From: Schistosoma haematobium
Lineage: Eukaryota; Platyhelminthes; Trematoda; Strigeidida; Schistosomatidae
Direction: 5' to 3'
NCBI RefSeq assembly: GCF_000699445.3
Contig: NC_067198.1
Location: forward strand, 19,362,536 to 19,426,535
Length of the DNA: 64,000 nt
Shown: positions 9,591 through 21,844 of the stretch, one piece after another
How the letters are laid out: every line of letters starts with the position of its first letter
How positions within the stretch are numbered: the first letter of the stretch is position 1
Program-made: the position numbers and the translations under genes
The notes under the pieces: generated by a model
Databases searched by the model: none
Told to the model about the DNA's origin: nothing
Seen by the model: only the letters and a program-made list of their open reading frames with translations

Positions 9591-12589
9591 TTATTACACC
9601 AAAAATCTAAAAAGGTTACTAGAAAATCGAAAAGGAGTGCACCAATTTAGGGTACAAGAATAAAATGATTTAAAAATACCATACAAATTAGTCAGTAAAA
9701 CATTGAAGATAATATAATAAACCATCAGACCATGTCGCTAGTCAAAGTGGGGAATGTCTTGAACGAAAAATAAGCGGTAACCTTTTATTGGCTCAGCGAA
9801 CCAAATATGTGTGACCATGCAATCATCAATATAGATACTCATCTCTTTGAAAATGAAGCCACATTTTCAATCAATAACATGTATCTATTTCCTTAGGAAG
9901 TGAAGCCAATCATTGTCTTTTTTAAACTGTGCTCATCAGCAACCATCACTTTTCAATTGGTTTGTGTCTGATTAGCCCAGCGTATCAAAAATTTCTAGTT
10001 GAAGTTACATTCTCTAAACTGAGTGATGTAATCGTCAGGATTTCAACATCATCATCATAAGCAGCAGCAGCATAAATTACAAGAAGAGGTGAAGAATGAG
10101 AACTACTATATAAAATAACTAATGAACTATTCTGTAAATATGAAATTTTATTTTATACTGATAACAGCCTTACTATCAGTATTTATGATACTCATCAATG
10201 AATCTTTTCCATTATTTGAGCTCACAAAATAAAGAGGATTTATTCATGAGGTTAAACGCTTAAAATGAGTTCAGAATATTACATGATTATGGTTACTACA
10301 ACCTACATTTCTTTGTATGTCAGTTTAATTTATATAACTATTTCACCGAGTAAATCACTTATTTTTCAACAAATCACAGCTGCTTAAATGATTATTATAT
10401 TTTCATGAAGTGATATAACGAAATAGGAGGAATCCCAATAAGAATAATATGAATTCGTGTTATTTCTTCGTTCCCCTTTAGCTGCTTAAAACGGTATCTG
10501 TATAACATAATATTAAACAGTTGGCATTGGTGACTGAAAAAGTTGAAATGATAGCGATAACCAGAATTCTATGTACATAAACATAAATGTCGACGAATAA
10601 AAATATATAAAATTATTTTGAGATAAATACCGAAAATGTAGATAAACAGTTCAATAGTACAATATCTAATAGACTACAGGTATAACATGGATATTTATAA
10701 ATCATTGGAGATTTTAAACCTTTTGAAATTGGTTATCAATTTGAAAATATAGTTAATCAGACAAGGACTGTCGTTACTTTAACACAAGAATTTTGTTATG
10801 ATTTTCCTATATCAGCAGTACTTCGATATACATGGAATACATAAAGCGAATGAAAAAGAGGAACAAAAGAGTTTTGTATTTAATAGCTGTTTAAGTTGTA
10901 GATCACCAACGTAGATGATCTATGTCGAATGATTGGAGGTCTACTCGGTATGACGAACCATCTAACTTCGAAGTCACACTTCGCGGTCGGCATCTAACGT
11001 GTATTATCCCTTTGACGTATCAAAGTACCATGGCTGCTTTGAAGACCGTAAAACAAAAAGAACGTTGTTATGAAAATGTATTATTAAGAATGAGTACAGA
11101 GAAGACAGCGAAACCACCACCGCATGCGCCAGTCCATGGCATACGATTATCTTATGCGCTTTGGTTGTCCTTGGCCCTGACGAGGATCGTCGATTTGTTC
11201 GATATTCAGTGACCCAACTGCCGGATGATTTGACTAGGGCTAAGTGACACTTCACTGGCCCTACAAAGTATTTTTAAAACCTCTTAGATCATCTAGATTG
11301 CTATGAGTTCGTTAATTTACCGTAAGTTGTTTCGTTTTTCTTTTCATGATTGTTTGTCACCTGTTCACAAGATTTGGAGACAACAGGGAGGTTTTCTAAT
11401 ATTGCTGATAACGTCACACTGTACGTGCTAGAATGAACCAAGAGTTTAATTTGATTAGTCAGTTATACCATGTGAATCTAATATGTTGTTGATTAACCAA
11501 TGCAAATGTTACTCAGTGAACTTAAGCAAGACTGTACAATTATTCAGTGTGAACAAAATAAAGTAATAGAAAAATCCTTGTAGAGAAGTAATTTTTTATC
11601 CGATTTTAAATTTTAAATAAACAGTCCTATGCCAGTTATTGTCTTCATCTTTGCATTAAGGTAAAACACTTTTGTTCTATCGTATGCGTTGTAAGTGGTC
11701 GCTCGGAAACGTATCACACGTACGAATTAAACCTGAAGTTGGGAACATCCAAATTTCAGTTGTTATTCACATTCAGTTGTATCCAATGACTACTATCGTT
11801 GTGAACAGCTAGTGAAGACCATTCGATTTCTTTTAGCATAAGTCTTCATGTTAGGGAGTTGTTTCTGGACCTTGGTTCCTCCCGATGATCTTTATCCATC
11901 TACTTGGCTAGAGTTACTCCCCTGAAAAGTAATTGTGTATCTGATATTTTCCAAATGACCATAGGTTTGCTGAAATCAGTAGCCACTAGATCACTAGTCA
12001 ATGGTTTAGTTGATTGTATCAACCCAGAATAACGGGATTTGAAAAGCGTTGAAGGGATAAAATACCCCTAAATAATTCGTTATTATAATTAAGTTTGAGT
12101 GGCGAGTAAAATAAAATGTGAAGACTGTGAAGTAAAAAACAAAGAATTATGATGGTAAGATGGTAGCCACCTTAATTTGGACAGCGTTCCATATGGAACG
12201 GGTACACAACGCAAAATCTGAGACCTCTTTTGCGTAGTCGTCGGTTAACGGGAAGTCTTATGGAAATTTATTGTGGCTTTTTATGGTGGTTTCGACTGAA
12301 TGGTCTACTTTTGTACGTTGTAAGGTTGATTATTTTTTATTTAAAGCTGAGTGGGAGCTACTGTGATATTCTAGCGGGTCACTATAGGTTTTATGCTTTG
12401 ATCCTTATCTTTAAAAACCCTCCGGAAGATTCATATCCTTCTAAGAGGAAGCTCGAAGGCATTGAGATTTTTGAAGTAAGGTCAGATTTACTGCTTAACA
12501 ACGCTGCAAATAATTTGGAATTGAGAATAAGATTCTGTCTACTGAGAAAATGAAGTGCAAAAAAATAAATAGGATTTATGTGTAATCGG
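9591..12589. other. Intergenic stretch between Hox and the LINE block
   Basis: AT-rich with no supported gene. A more GC-balanced patch at about 10900-11260 encodes an open frame of 96 codons on the + strand without recognisable similarity. Its base composition suggests an old repeat rather than a host exon. Another moderately GC-rich stretch lies at about 11640-12200. I cannot classify either. Confidence 0.35.
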
Positions 12590-14108
12590 TCTAGGTTTTT
12601 ATTCTGTAGTGACCCACTTTTACCACGAGAACACGACTGGTTTAATGAAAACAATCATTATCATAACCAACTGTACCAGTGCTTGTTTTAACGTGCTTTT
12701 GTTTAACTGTGCTAATTACAGCCATTTTGTGCTTCCATTACCTTCCATCATTGTTCCGCGGTTTTTGGCTTCGTTCGCACGTACTCCGTTCTCCTGCTTT
12801 CGCTTGTACCATTTCTTGGTACGATCTTGGTATTCGTTCGATACCACGAGATCGCCAACTAAATGAATCTGGTTACGTTCAACCTTCGCCTTCGGATTTC
12901 CTTGGCAAGTGTTTCTTGGTAGAGGTGTTCATAGTCAATTGGGACTCGACGCCACGCTACAATTCCTCAGTTAGTAGTAATCCTAGGCCAAGATCCATCG
13001 ATATTACTGGAGACCCAATGATTGCGAATGATTTAAGTTGTGTTGTCGTGATATGTACGCGATGTAGTTTCCCATGAAGTCTTACTCGGTCTCTGAGAAA
13101 GCGAACTGTAAGCTTGTTCTTATCTCCTGAACCTTCAGTGGCAGGCTAGACCTGTTTTCACAGTGTCAGCGTAACAATGAGGGGAATTACATTCATAACA
13201 TGCCTGGAGTACTCTTTCTACATTTTATCGGTTCTTAAATTAATCCATGTGACAGGAAGTAACTCATGTACCCTATAGACATTCATGCCTACGAGCCTTT
13301 CTATATTTGCAGCTTGTTTTGTAGCAGCCTTTCTCACACACTATCGCTTCCTACGCTTATATCTCGATGCCTACAAACTGCGTGACTGTATACTGAAGAA
13401 ATCTTAATCGCTTATTGGTAATCTTAGTGAAGGTGCTTACCTTGTGCCACGTCATTATACATGTTCAGATAAGTTGTTCTTGCCAACAGTCGTCTTCCCA
13501 TTCCTTGACTGCCTTCGGGATATCTTACCGGTACTGTTTTGACACTAGTATTGTTTGACTTTGTCGTATTTGGGATATATTCGGTACCAGTGTTCGGCAA
13601 GTAGCAATGCTCTTCTCACTTGTGTTTATCAAACCCCTTCTCTGATTTCAAGTACGTTTCCACCTATCATGCGACGATTAATAAGGACAAACTGCGAGTT
13701 AGGATTATAGTGTTGTCTATGATTTTTGATATAGTGTTCTTCAAACTGTTTGGGTTATTCGAGCTGTTATTTCCACTTATACTCATCTATACTATATACT
13801 CATCATTACCGACGAACAGAACGGAAAAAACGTTTACATGTTAAGTGGCCGATATATTTATCATTAATGTAAAGGTCGATCTTACATCTGACAACGTACC
13901 CAATGAGTGTGACATAACTATAGTACTGCAGAACCATAGTACTCTTCAAGTTATCAAAGCATATCGAATTAGCAAGAATACCATAGTAAAAGGAATGGAC
14001 TAATCTCAGGAAATCTTTCTTTACATAAGGAAGAAGGCTATGAAAATCGAATACTTCATGCTAGCTAGTTATAAATTGATGTAAAGTCACCTCAAAACAA
14101 GCGCAGTA
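12590..14108 (+). repeat. Dispersed repeat, probable 5' untranslated region of the plus-strand CR1-like element
   Basis: GC-richer than its surroundings. The first ~400 bp (12590-12990) recurs in inverted orientation at 36900-37265. Shared words include GATACCACGAGATCGCCAAC and TAGCGTGG(A/C)GTCGAGTC. The sequence leads into a LINE ORF1-like frame at 14109 on the same strand, so I infer a long LINE leader. The 36.9-kb copy shows that this part moves or is copied on its own. Confidence 0.5.
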
Positions 14109-15610
14109 TTGATTGACTTACATGGGTCAAGGGAAGAAGGCTCAACTTCGAAGAGGTCTGTCCGAAATATTAGCTTGAGAGAGGAAGTTTCTTGTGGCTC
14201 CCATTCTCTAAATGACGGCCGGCAGGAAACGCCTAGAAAACCCTATCGTGAGTCTAAATCCGTTTCTAGCAGGAAAAAAAATCCTGACCACCCAAGTTGT
14301 CGAGAACCATTCGCGATCTCACAATGCGTGTGACGTGACTGTGGTTGATGCTCCTACGAAAGTTGATGAATGGGTACTAGTCGAGAGTAAGAAACGACAC
14401 AATGTTATTAATGAAAAAAACCAGTCCCCCAAAAGAGTAGCCGAGAAATCGAAGACTGATCATAGTGACAGGTCATTTATATTTCGCAGAATCAAGGAGA
14501 GTAAAAGCTCAGAACCCAAAACCCGTTTCGAGCATGACATTGAGTTGATAATACAGCTACTAAATCAGCTAATGCTTCAAGATATCTCTGGATTCACCAA
14601 AGATCCAAAGACTAGGTAGTCAAATGAACTTGAAACAAAATCAAACCAGGCTGCTTAAAGTAGTATTAAAATCTATCAATTAAATAATGTAGCGGTAAAT
14701 AAATCCCCAAAATGAATAGCTCTGTAGGTTTTCGACATTGTATGTTGAGCACATGTTTTAATGGACTCACCTAGCTGAAGGCGTTTGGTCATGCATCCGC
14801 ACCAGACCACGTGTGGGAACGTCGTGCTCAACATCTACTGCAATCGCTAGCCAGACTAGATCACACAACGCTGATATATTGGCAATCGTCAAATACAACT
14901 TCTGATCTCCTCGATTCTGTATTTTGATTTCTCTTGGTGGGTACGAGTTATATTAGGTGTCACTGGTAAAAGCGTTGTCAAACACTGAATATCTGTGCCA
15001 TCTTCAATAATATAAACTAATAGGGTCGAGAGATTTTGTCCGTAAGGACTTTCCACTCCCAGACAGTGTAAAAAGACGGGAAGCAGGAAAAGAACTAGCA
15101 CTTAGGTTAGATGCTCTCGAAAAGGACCTAAACACTGTAAATTTTCGGGTTGTGAGGCTTCGACAGAGAATAATGCTGAAGTCGCTATGGGTGCAGCACG
15201 AAGCTATTTAAATAGTCTTCAGATCTGTTACACAAATTCCCGTAGCTTGCTCAATAAGCAGTTGAAACTAGATGTACAGACTGACTCTACCAAACCAGAT
15301 ATAATCACAGTCACAGAAACTTGGCTAACGCAGCCTGTAGATGAAATGGAACGTGATTTTGAAGGTTTTACGTTGGTAAGAGCTCAAATGGTTGTGGACG
15401 GAATAGAAGCTCTCGCTTAACAGGCTTCCGTTTCTAGTAGTAGGGGATCATTAATACCTCCAGGCAGGAAACTAGGTACATTAACTATAATAGATTTTAA
15501 AAAAGGAAATTGGTAACTCATAGTAACATGTTATCCCTAGTCCTTGAGAATAGGTCAAGTTTCCTCTTAAAGGACTCCTAGGAAGTCACTTGGACTAGTT
15601 CAGTCGGCAG
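14109..15610 (+). mobile_element. CR1-like LINE, plus strand, 5' part (ORF1 and start of endonuclease)
   Basis: 14109-14619 holds two overlapping ORF1-like frames, with a segment IFRRIKESKSSEPKTRFEHD typical of schistosome CR1-like ORF1. At about 15020-15180 comes a charged, coiled-coil-like stretch (VKRREAGKELALRLDALEKD). At 15187-15420 is the beginning of an apurinic-type endonuclease (LQICYTNSRSLLNKQ, then PDIITVTETWL with the catalytic Glu). The frame then breaks off and is interrupted by an opposite-strand LINE. The RT half resumes at about 20.1 kb. Confidence 0.65.
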
Positions 15611-18600
15611 CGAATTTCAGCATTTGACAACTCTTAAGGAGTAGAAGTTGTGTCTACAGTCCGTTCTGCTATGTTGTATCTCCTATTTCTGGGTGTTACC
15701 CCTTAGGTTTGTGTTGGGACTAAGCCTAAGAAGGTGTTTAAGGGGATGTTCAGAAGTGTTAAGGATACTGTAAGCCATCAGAAGGTCACCTCTAAGACGC
15801 CTATACTCCAATGGGTAAAGGTTAAGCGACTGGAGGTGCTCTTTATAAGGTTTGAATTTGAGTCCTTTAACTGATTTCGTGGCTCGCCGTTGGATACGCT
15901 CCAGAGTGTCCTTATCCTTTTGGAGTGAGGGAGGAAATACTATGTTTCCATACTCTAAGTGGGGACGAATAAAACTGTTGAAGATTATGTGGAGAGTTCT
16001 TCCGTCAAACTGGCCAAAAATGCACTTCATTGTTATCAGTGCAAGGTTCGTTCGAAAGGCATTTTTTCACAGTTAGCATAAGACTTAAAATCACAGGGCA
16101 CCAGGACTCCTAATTCTTTTTCGACTCGGGATACTACTACAGAGGAGTTTCTTAAGTTGTAACTGTAGTCTGCGACATGTTGCAGGTGGACTACTTTACA
16201 TTTTGAAGTGTTAAAGGTAAGTCCGTTATCGTCTGCCCAACTTTGAAGTCGAATCAGATCCTCCTGAAGTGCCTGTATATCGTCTCGGTTGCGTATCTCT
16301 CTCCAAAATTTCACGTCATCAGCAAAAAGTAATAAGTCTGACGACACCTGTTGTGGGAGATCAGTTATATAAATCAAGAAGAGAAGACGTCCTAGTACTG
16401 AGCCCTAGGGGACCCCACTAGGACATTCCATAGCCTGAGATAAAGCGAAGTTAACCGTGACCCTAAAATGTCGATTTTTCAGATATGAAGCGGCCCAATC
16501 AATTAGAGGTTGTCTGATACCCAATCGTTTGGGCTTATTGATAAGACACATGTGGTTGACCCTGTCAAAAGCTTTTGAGAAATCAAGGTAAATTATATCA
16601 GTCTTCCCCTTGCCATCAAGGATGCTCGTCCATCTGTCCACCACAGTCAGCAGGTTGGCTATGCAAGAGTAACCCTTCCTGAAAACATGCTGTTGGGGTG
16701 AGAAGAAATTTAAGGACAGTAAATAGCCATGTATACCATCGCATATCAGGGACTCCATGATTTTCGAAGGTATAGAGAGAAGAGCCACCAGCCGTTAACT
16801 TGAAGGTTCTGTGCGTCGACCCCCTTTGAAAATTGGTGTGATGTGAGCCAGTTTCCAATTTTGCAGTAGTTTGCTTCGGCTTAGCGAGTGTGAGAACATC
16901 GCGCTAAGCGGCGTCGCCAGGATTGAGGCTGCTTCCCTCAGTGTGGCGGAATGGACCATAACTGGGCAAGGAGGAGTGTCTTTTCTTGGGTGCTGCAGTT
17001 TCCGGAACACCAAGTCAGCGCTCAGGTTCACTGCGGAAAGTCCCGTGAAGTTGCACATGAAGCTGTCATCAGTATGGTTGATGTGGGTCGGTTGAAATGT
17101 TCGAGAGTATTGTTCAGCCAAAAGGTTAGCGGCGTCGCCATCGCTATTGGTCGGGCCATTAGGACCTAGCAGTTGAGAAACTCCAGTTTTGTCTTGACGA
17201 AGAGAGGCTGCATAACGGCGTTAGCTTTTCGGATCGGAGACAAATTTATCCATAAGCTTTATCTGGTACTAAAGCCTGTCTTCTCTCACAGCCTTCGTGC
17301 ATATGTTCCCCATATGCTGGTGTTGCATGTACGCTTCATTATTGTCAGTTCGTTTGTGTTCTGCTCAACAGTGCCTTTTGTGGCTTAGCAGGCGAAGAGT
17401 GCGGTTCTTGATGATTGTAGGTTGCTTGTAGCTTTTGAGGACCGTCTGAGGAACTGACTGCTTTGTAGCACATGAGAGAGTGTGCAGTAAGAAGTCCCTA
17501 TGAGTATCCACATGGATTTGAGGGTGAACATCTCAATCCACCTGTTGTAGATAGTCTCGTAGAGCTGACACATTCGACCGTTTGAAATTCCAGCGTATAT
17601 TGTTAGTGGGGTATTTTAGCTCAGTTTTGCTGACAAAACTGAAGGATATAACTGGACGATCGCTTTTCCCCAGGGGATCCAGGATTGTGAGGTTGTCAAC
17701 TAGAAATTCTTCGTTTGTAAACACACAGTCTAAGAGCGATGATATCTGACTGTTTCTCCCACGAGTTGCCGACTTCACAATTTCGTATCATCTCAGATCC
17801 TCAATGAGGTTGAAGAACCGAGCTTCAGTTCAGTTTTCACCTCCAATATACGTATGTTCCGCGAAATTCACTCTAGGGAGATTGAAGCCCCCTAGAATCA
17901 GGATATGAGTGAATCTGAGACGCGTAGGGCGGGATAGTCCTTCCAGCATATGACTGTCATACTCGATGTCAGCAGCGTGCTTCTCATATGTGACTCCGAC
18001 TAGGCATCTCGAAGCAGTAGACAATCTTACAGAGCACCATACAGATGCGTCAAGATTGTCAAACCCATGGTTGTAAACTTGTTTTACCTCCAAGCAGGAT
18101 CGTGTGCATACAGCTACTCCACTCCCAATTCCTGTTTTTCTGTCGTTGCGAAACCAAGACATCCCAGGTATTGCTAGCTCCTGGTCCGTAAACTGAGAAG
18201 ATATCCCAATTTCAGATATTCCTATCAGATGAGCCTTATTAGCATTGCTAAGGTAACGTAGGTCGTCCATGTTGTTTGGTAGAGTCGCTACGTTCATGTA
18301 TAAGCAGTTTATGCTTTCAATTTGAAACGCGTGAGCTTCTTCCTGTTTGTCTGTATGAGCCTTACGTGAATGGACAAGTAGCCTACCTGTATAAGGTTGG
18401 CCGAGTTGGAAGGCTCTGTTCTTTACATGTTTTTTTATGGTCAAAACAGTCCACAAGTGTAATGGTCAGCTCCAACTTGCCTTTGTGCTTGATCCTGGCG
18501 CCATGTGACCTATTCGGGTGCAGATGGAATCCAGTTGGCAACCGACGTCTGTTGGCACAAAATGCTTCCAGAGTTGCAGCCGTCATATGGGAGGATGGGA

Positions 18601-20110
18601 AAGTAATCCTCATTAGCCGGGGTCTAGAATCACCGTCCTTCTTGGCTGGTCTCGTCACATGTTGAGTCAGTATGTTTTTGAGCCTCAAGAACTGCTTGAT
18701 GAGTTTCCATTCCCTAATATCAGAGTTTGCTTGACTAGGGTCCGTGTTTTCCGGTACATCTCGCACAATTATGTTTCTTCCGCGGAAAAACTTCTCGCGA
18801 GAATCCTTAGGGATGTTCCGGATGAGATTGCGCTCAGACTACGGTATGTCGGACGGTATTCCTACGTTTCCATCGGATTTCAATAAATAACTAGCTAGCA
18901 GGACATCCTCTACGTCGATAGAATTCTTAAGTGTTACACGAAGTAGCATTGGGTGATTTTGATGCTTAGATTTCTTTCCCTGAGTGGGCCGTGCGACACT
19001 CAAAGGCTCTATTCTTGGAAGTTCAATCTTCTTGTTCAATTCTCCCCAGAGCATTCTGTCATTTCTGACCTGCAAACTGAGAGGAAGGTCAGGGTTGTCT
19101 TTGAGGTTTATGTTTATGAGAGAGTCATCACCAACCGTTATTGTTTTCCCGGGTCTTCCAGGGAGTTCGGGTTCAGCATCTTGTTGTTTGGTGGTCGAAA
19201 CACGTTTCTTAATACTAGGCTCTTTGATGACCGGACGGACATTCTCGGGGTAGACTGTGCGAGCAACTCACCAGATGATTTCCGAACAACACTTGGGATG
19301 TTCAGCTTAGATGGTGACGCCTGGTCTTCTTTGGCTCTGTTAACGTGGGTCCAACCACTCACAGAGTTTATGGAAATCACTATTGCATTCAAGGACCCTG
19401 GGCTGGGAGACCCCAGCTTGCTCAGGAATTCTATTACCGTCAGCGCAGTGGTGGTGCTGAGTTTCATCATGTCATCACTAGTGCTTATGCGTGCTCCATC
19501 GATAGTAGACCTCTCGACATCCCTATTCTTGTTTCCGTTGCACGCCCTTGTCTGTCTCCCCGTTTTATGACTGTCTTTTTCCAAGTTTGCTGACAACTTA
19601 TTCCGCAGACCTGTCAATAGGACAATGATGTCACTCAGGAAAACCACAGCATCCGTGTTGCACGTAACACATACCCACTTATTATCCGACTTGCTGAGTC
19701 TGTTGTAAGCAGTTGCTGTGAGATCTGTGTACGCTTCGTGGAACCAACCTTCGCAGTTGTCGCACTGCATGTCAGATGTGACAGCAAAACGGCATCCAGG
19801 TCGTTTGCATGAATCTTTCATGACTGTATTGACGTGAGCTGTATTATAGGTGCTAGCAAAAGCATAAGACCGTTCAAAAATACACTAAAAAGCGCACTAA
19901 AGACGGGCAAAAACGGATAAAAACTGATGAGAAAAACTGAACAAGCCTTTACGTGAAAAACTGGAAAAAAACCGAGTAGTAAGCTAAGGCAAAACCACAA
20001 TTTATTATTAAATTGGGTGAAACTCGAAAAAAAGTAATCTACCAAACGTATAGCTCAGAATAGGTCCTTTAGATCAGAAATGGTACTTTTGTTGCTTAAG
20101 GACACAACAA
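15610..20110 (-). mobile_element. CR1-clade LINE, minus strand, near full length but inactive, nested in another LINE
   Basis: Read on the - strand. ORF1 (19821-19138) starts with a PHD-like Cys/His finger (CxxxxC, CDNC, GWFH, WVCVTC). RRM-like segments follow at 19075-18839 and 18766-18383. Endonuclease pieces (18456-17830 and 17778-17533) show NCLYMNVATL and HLIGISE. The GDFN motif has become GGFN and the SDH motif SDR, so two catalytic residues are lost. The reverse transcriptase (17121-15683) keeps IIYLDFSKAFDRVNH and LLLFADDVKFW, then the RPHLEYGN and RRLRGDLL C-terminal motifs of CR1. At least four frameshifts or stops separate the pieces. The 5' end is near 20.05-20.11 kb; exact ends and target duplication were not resolved. 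Confidence 0.85.
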
Positions 20111-21720
20111 AAGTATGAGAAGTGCAAATCTCTTTAGGACTAAGCTTTCCTTTTTAAAAGCGCTCGAATAGATTCCAGAAGCCTAAAGGAGGGGGGTAGC
20201 TGTTGTGTTGTCGTGAGTGAGCACATGTCAGCCCAATCCAGACCTAACGTCTGAAAAGAAAATATAAAAGATATCATACATTCTGAATCCTCAGTAGGTT
20301 GGACAATAGAGATAAAATCCCCAGCTGAAAGAGCTTGGGATGTTTTTGGAACTTTGTACTTAAAGGTCACTGCACTCCGCATCCCTCGGACCAAACCAAA
20401 GGGTCCGAGAAACTCCCCACCATGGTTCAGGACGGCCCTGTCTTCAAAATAGGTACGAAGCATAAACATGAGAACTACCGACCTGTTAGCCTGATGAGAG
20501 TGGATGTTAAAGTTTTAGAAAAGATTATTCGGAAGTTACCTATAAACGTAGGCTACGATGACTTCAGCACATCTTTTCACAAAGTTCCTCACAACCGGCT
20601 GCTATAAAAGTTAGGAAATATCGGGATTAGAGGCAACCTCTTGATGTGGATAAAAGACTTCCTAGCTGGGCATCAACCAAGAGTACGGATGAATTCCAAG
20701 TTGTCCAGCTGAGAAACTATGCTTGGCGGAGTGCATCAGGGTAAAGTTTTGGAGCCACTGTTATTCTTCTTATATGCAAATGACTTTCCTCGTTCCCTCT
20801 CATCATTGGTTCTGCTATATGCTGACGATGTAAAGATATAGAGAGCCATAAGAATTAAAGCTAATAGCTTAGAACTTCAAAATGACCTGGAGAAATTATC
20901 TGAATGGTCTCAAAGTTAGCAGTTGCCGACAAATGCTTCTAAGTGTATCGTGATGCATACTGGTGATCAAGATGCAGATACATACATGGGAAATAATATT
21001 GGGCTACCTGTTGTTGACATAGGAGTCGTCGTTAGCCAAGACCTAAACTGCCGTGCAATAGCCACAAAGGTTTTGGAACCCTATGATCAATAAGTAAAGC
21101 CCTTATCCATGTTGACGCTTAAGCTTTTTTGACGTTGTGTGCAGTGTTCGAGCTCCTAAGCTCGAGTACTGCATACAACCGGCTAGCCCCTGCTCAAAAA
21201 GGGCAGAGAACTTTCGAAGAAGGTTCAGAGAACCGCAGTTAAGCTGATTCCCGGAATAGCAAAGCTCCTGCATGATAACAGCTTGACTAAACTAAACCTA
21301 TTCCTAATGACATACTGAAGAACCAGAGGGAACGTGATCACAGATTTCGAATTACTTAGTGATAAATTCGCGTCTGGCGTGCCCTCATTTTTCTCGTCTT
21401 CCAAATTTGAGAGTTTACTATGGCACTCTTAAAAAGTTCACAAGCCCAGGACAAGTTACTTGTCAGCTGACTATCGATTTTCCTACGAATCAACAACGAG
21501 TGGAATTCATTAAATCAGCACGTCGTTGAGACTTCATCCGTCGACTCTCCAAAAAAAGTTGGATCACCTGAGAGACCGCCATTGTCAGGATAAACACAAG
21601 CTACCCGGCCACTTGTTTTTTGCAAACTGAAGCTAAATTTGTGGATATTGAAAGCAATACTGTAATGGCAACATTACGACATGTTTGGTACCTAGATGAT
21701 TAATTGTCCCTCCTCACGTT
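20111..21720 (+). mobile_element. CR1-like LINE, plus strand, 3' part (reverse transcriptase remnant)
   Basis: Continuation of the element begun at 14.1 kb. 20335-20607 encodes the start of RT (HENYRPVSLMRVDVKVLEKI, then FHKVPHNRLL). It continues through stops with GGVHQGKVLEPLLFFLYAND and LLYADDVKI (about 20812-20838), then SKCIVMHTGD. A C-terminal stretch (about 21150-21450) with LEYCIQ and SDKFASGVPSFF matches the typical CR1 3' coding end. The RT metal-binding YADD is kept, but the frame has many stops, so it is dead. A 20-bp palindrome-like word around 21150-21170 (GAGCTCCTAAGCTC) was noted. Confidence 0.65.
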
Positions 21721-21844
21721 TCATTCCAAAGTTTAGAAAACTTAAAAGGAACAATAATCTGTTAACGACTCAGTCTATTGTATTCTTAGTTACCTCATAT
21801 ATTTTTATTTTCTTTATACTAAGAAATATGACAATTTAGCATTA

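Noticed and set aside
10922..11212. 96-codon frame as a host gene
   Set aside because: No splice signals, domain or codon pattern like the two genuine genes; sits in a compositionally distinct patch more like an old repeat.
18953..19593. Plus-strand frames up to 205 codons
   Set aside because: Antisense to the PHD-like/RRM-like ORF1 of the minus-strand CR1-clade element; no independent features.
20140..20469. Minus-strand frame of 109 codons
   Set aside because: Lies opposite the plus-strand CR1-like RT start; composition and lack of motifs indicate a shadow.
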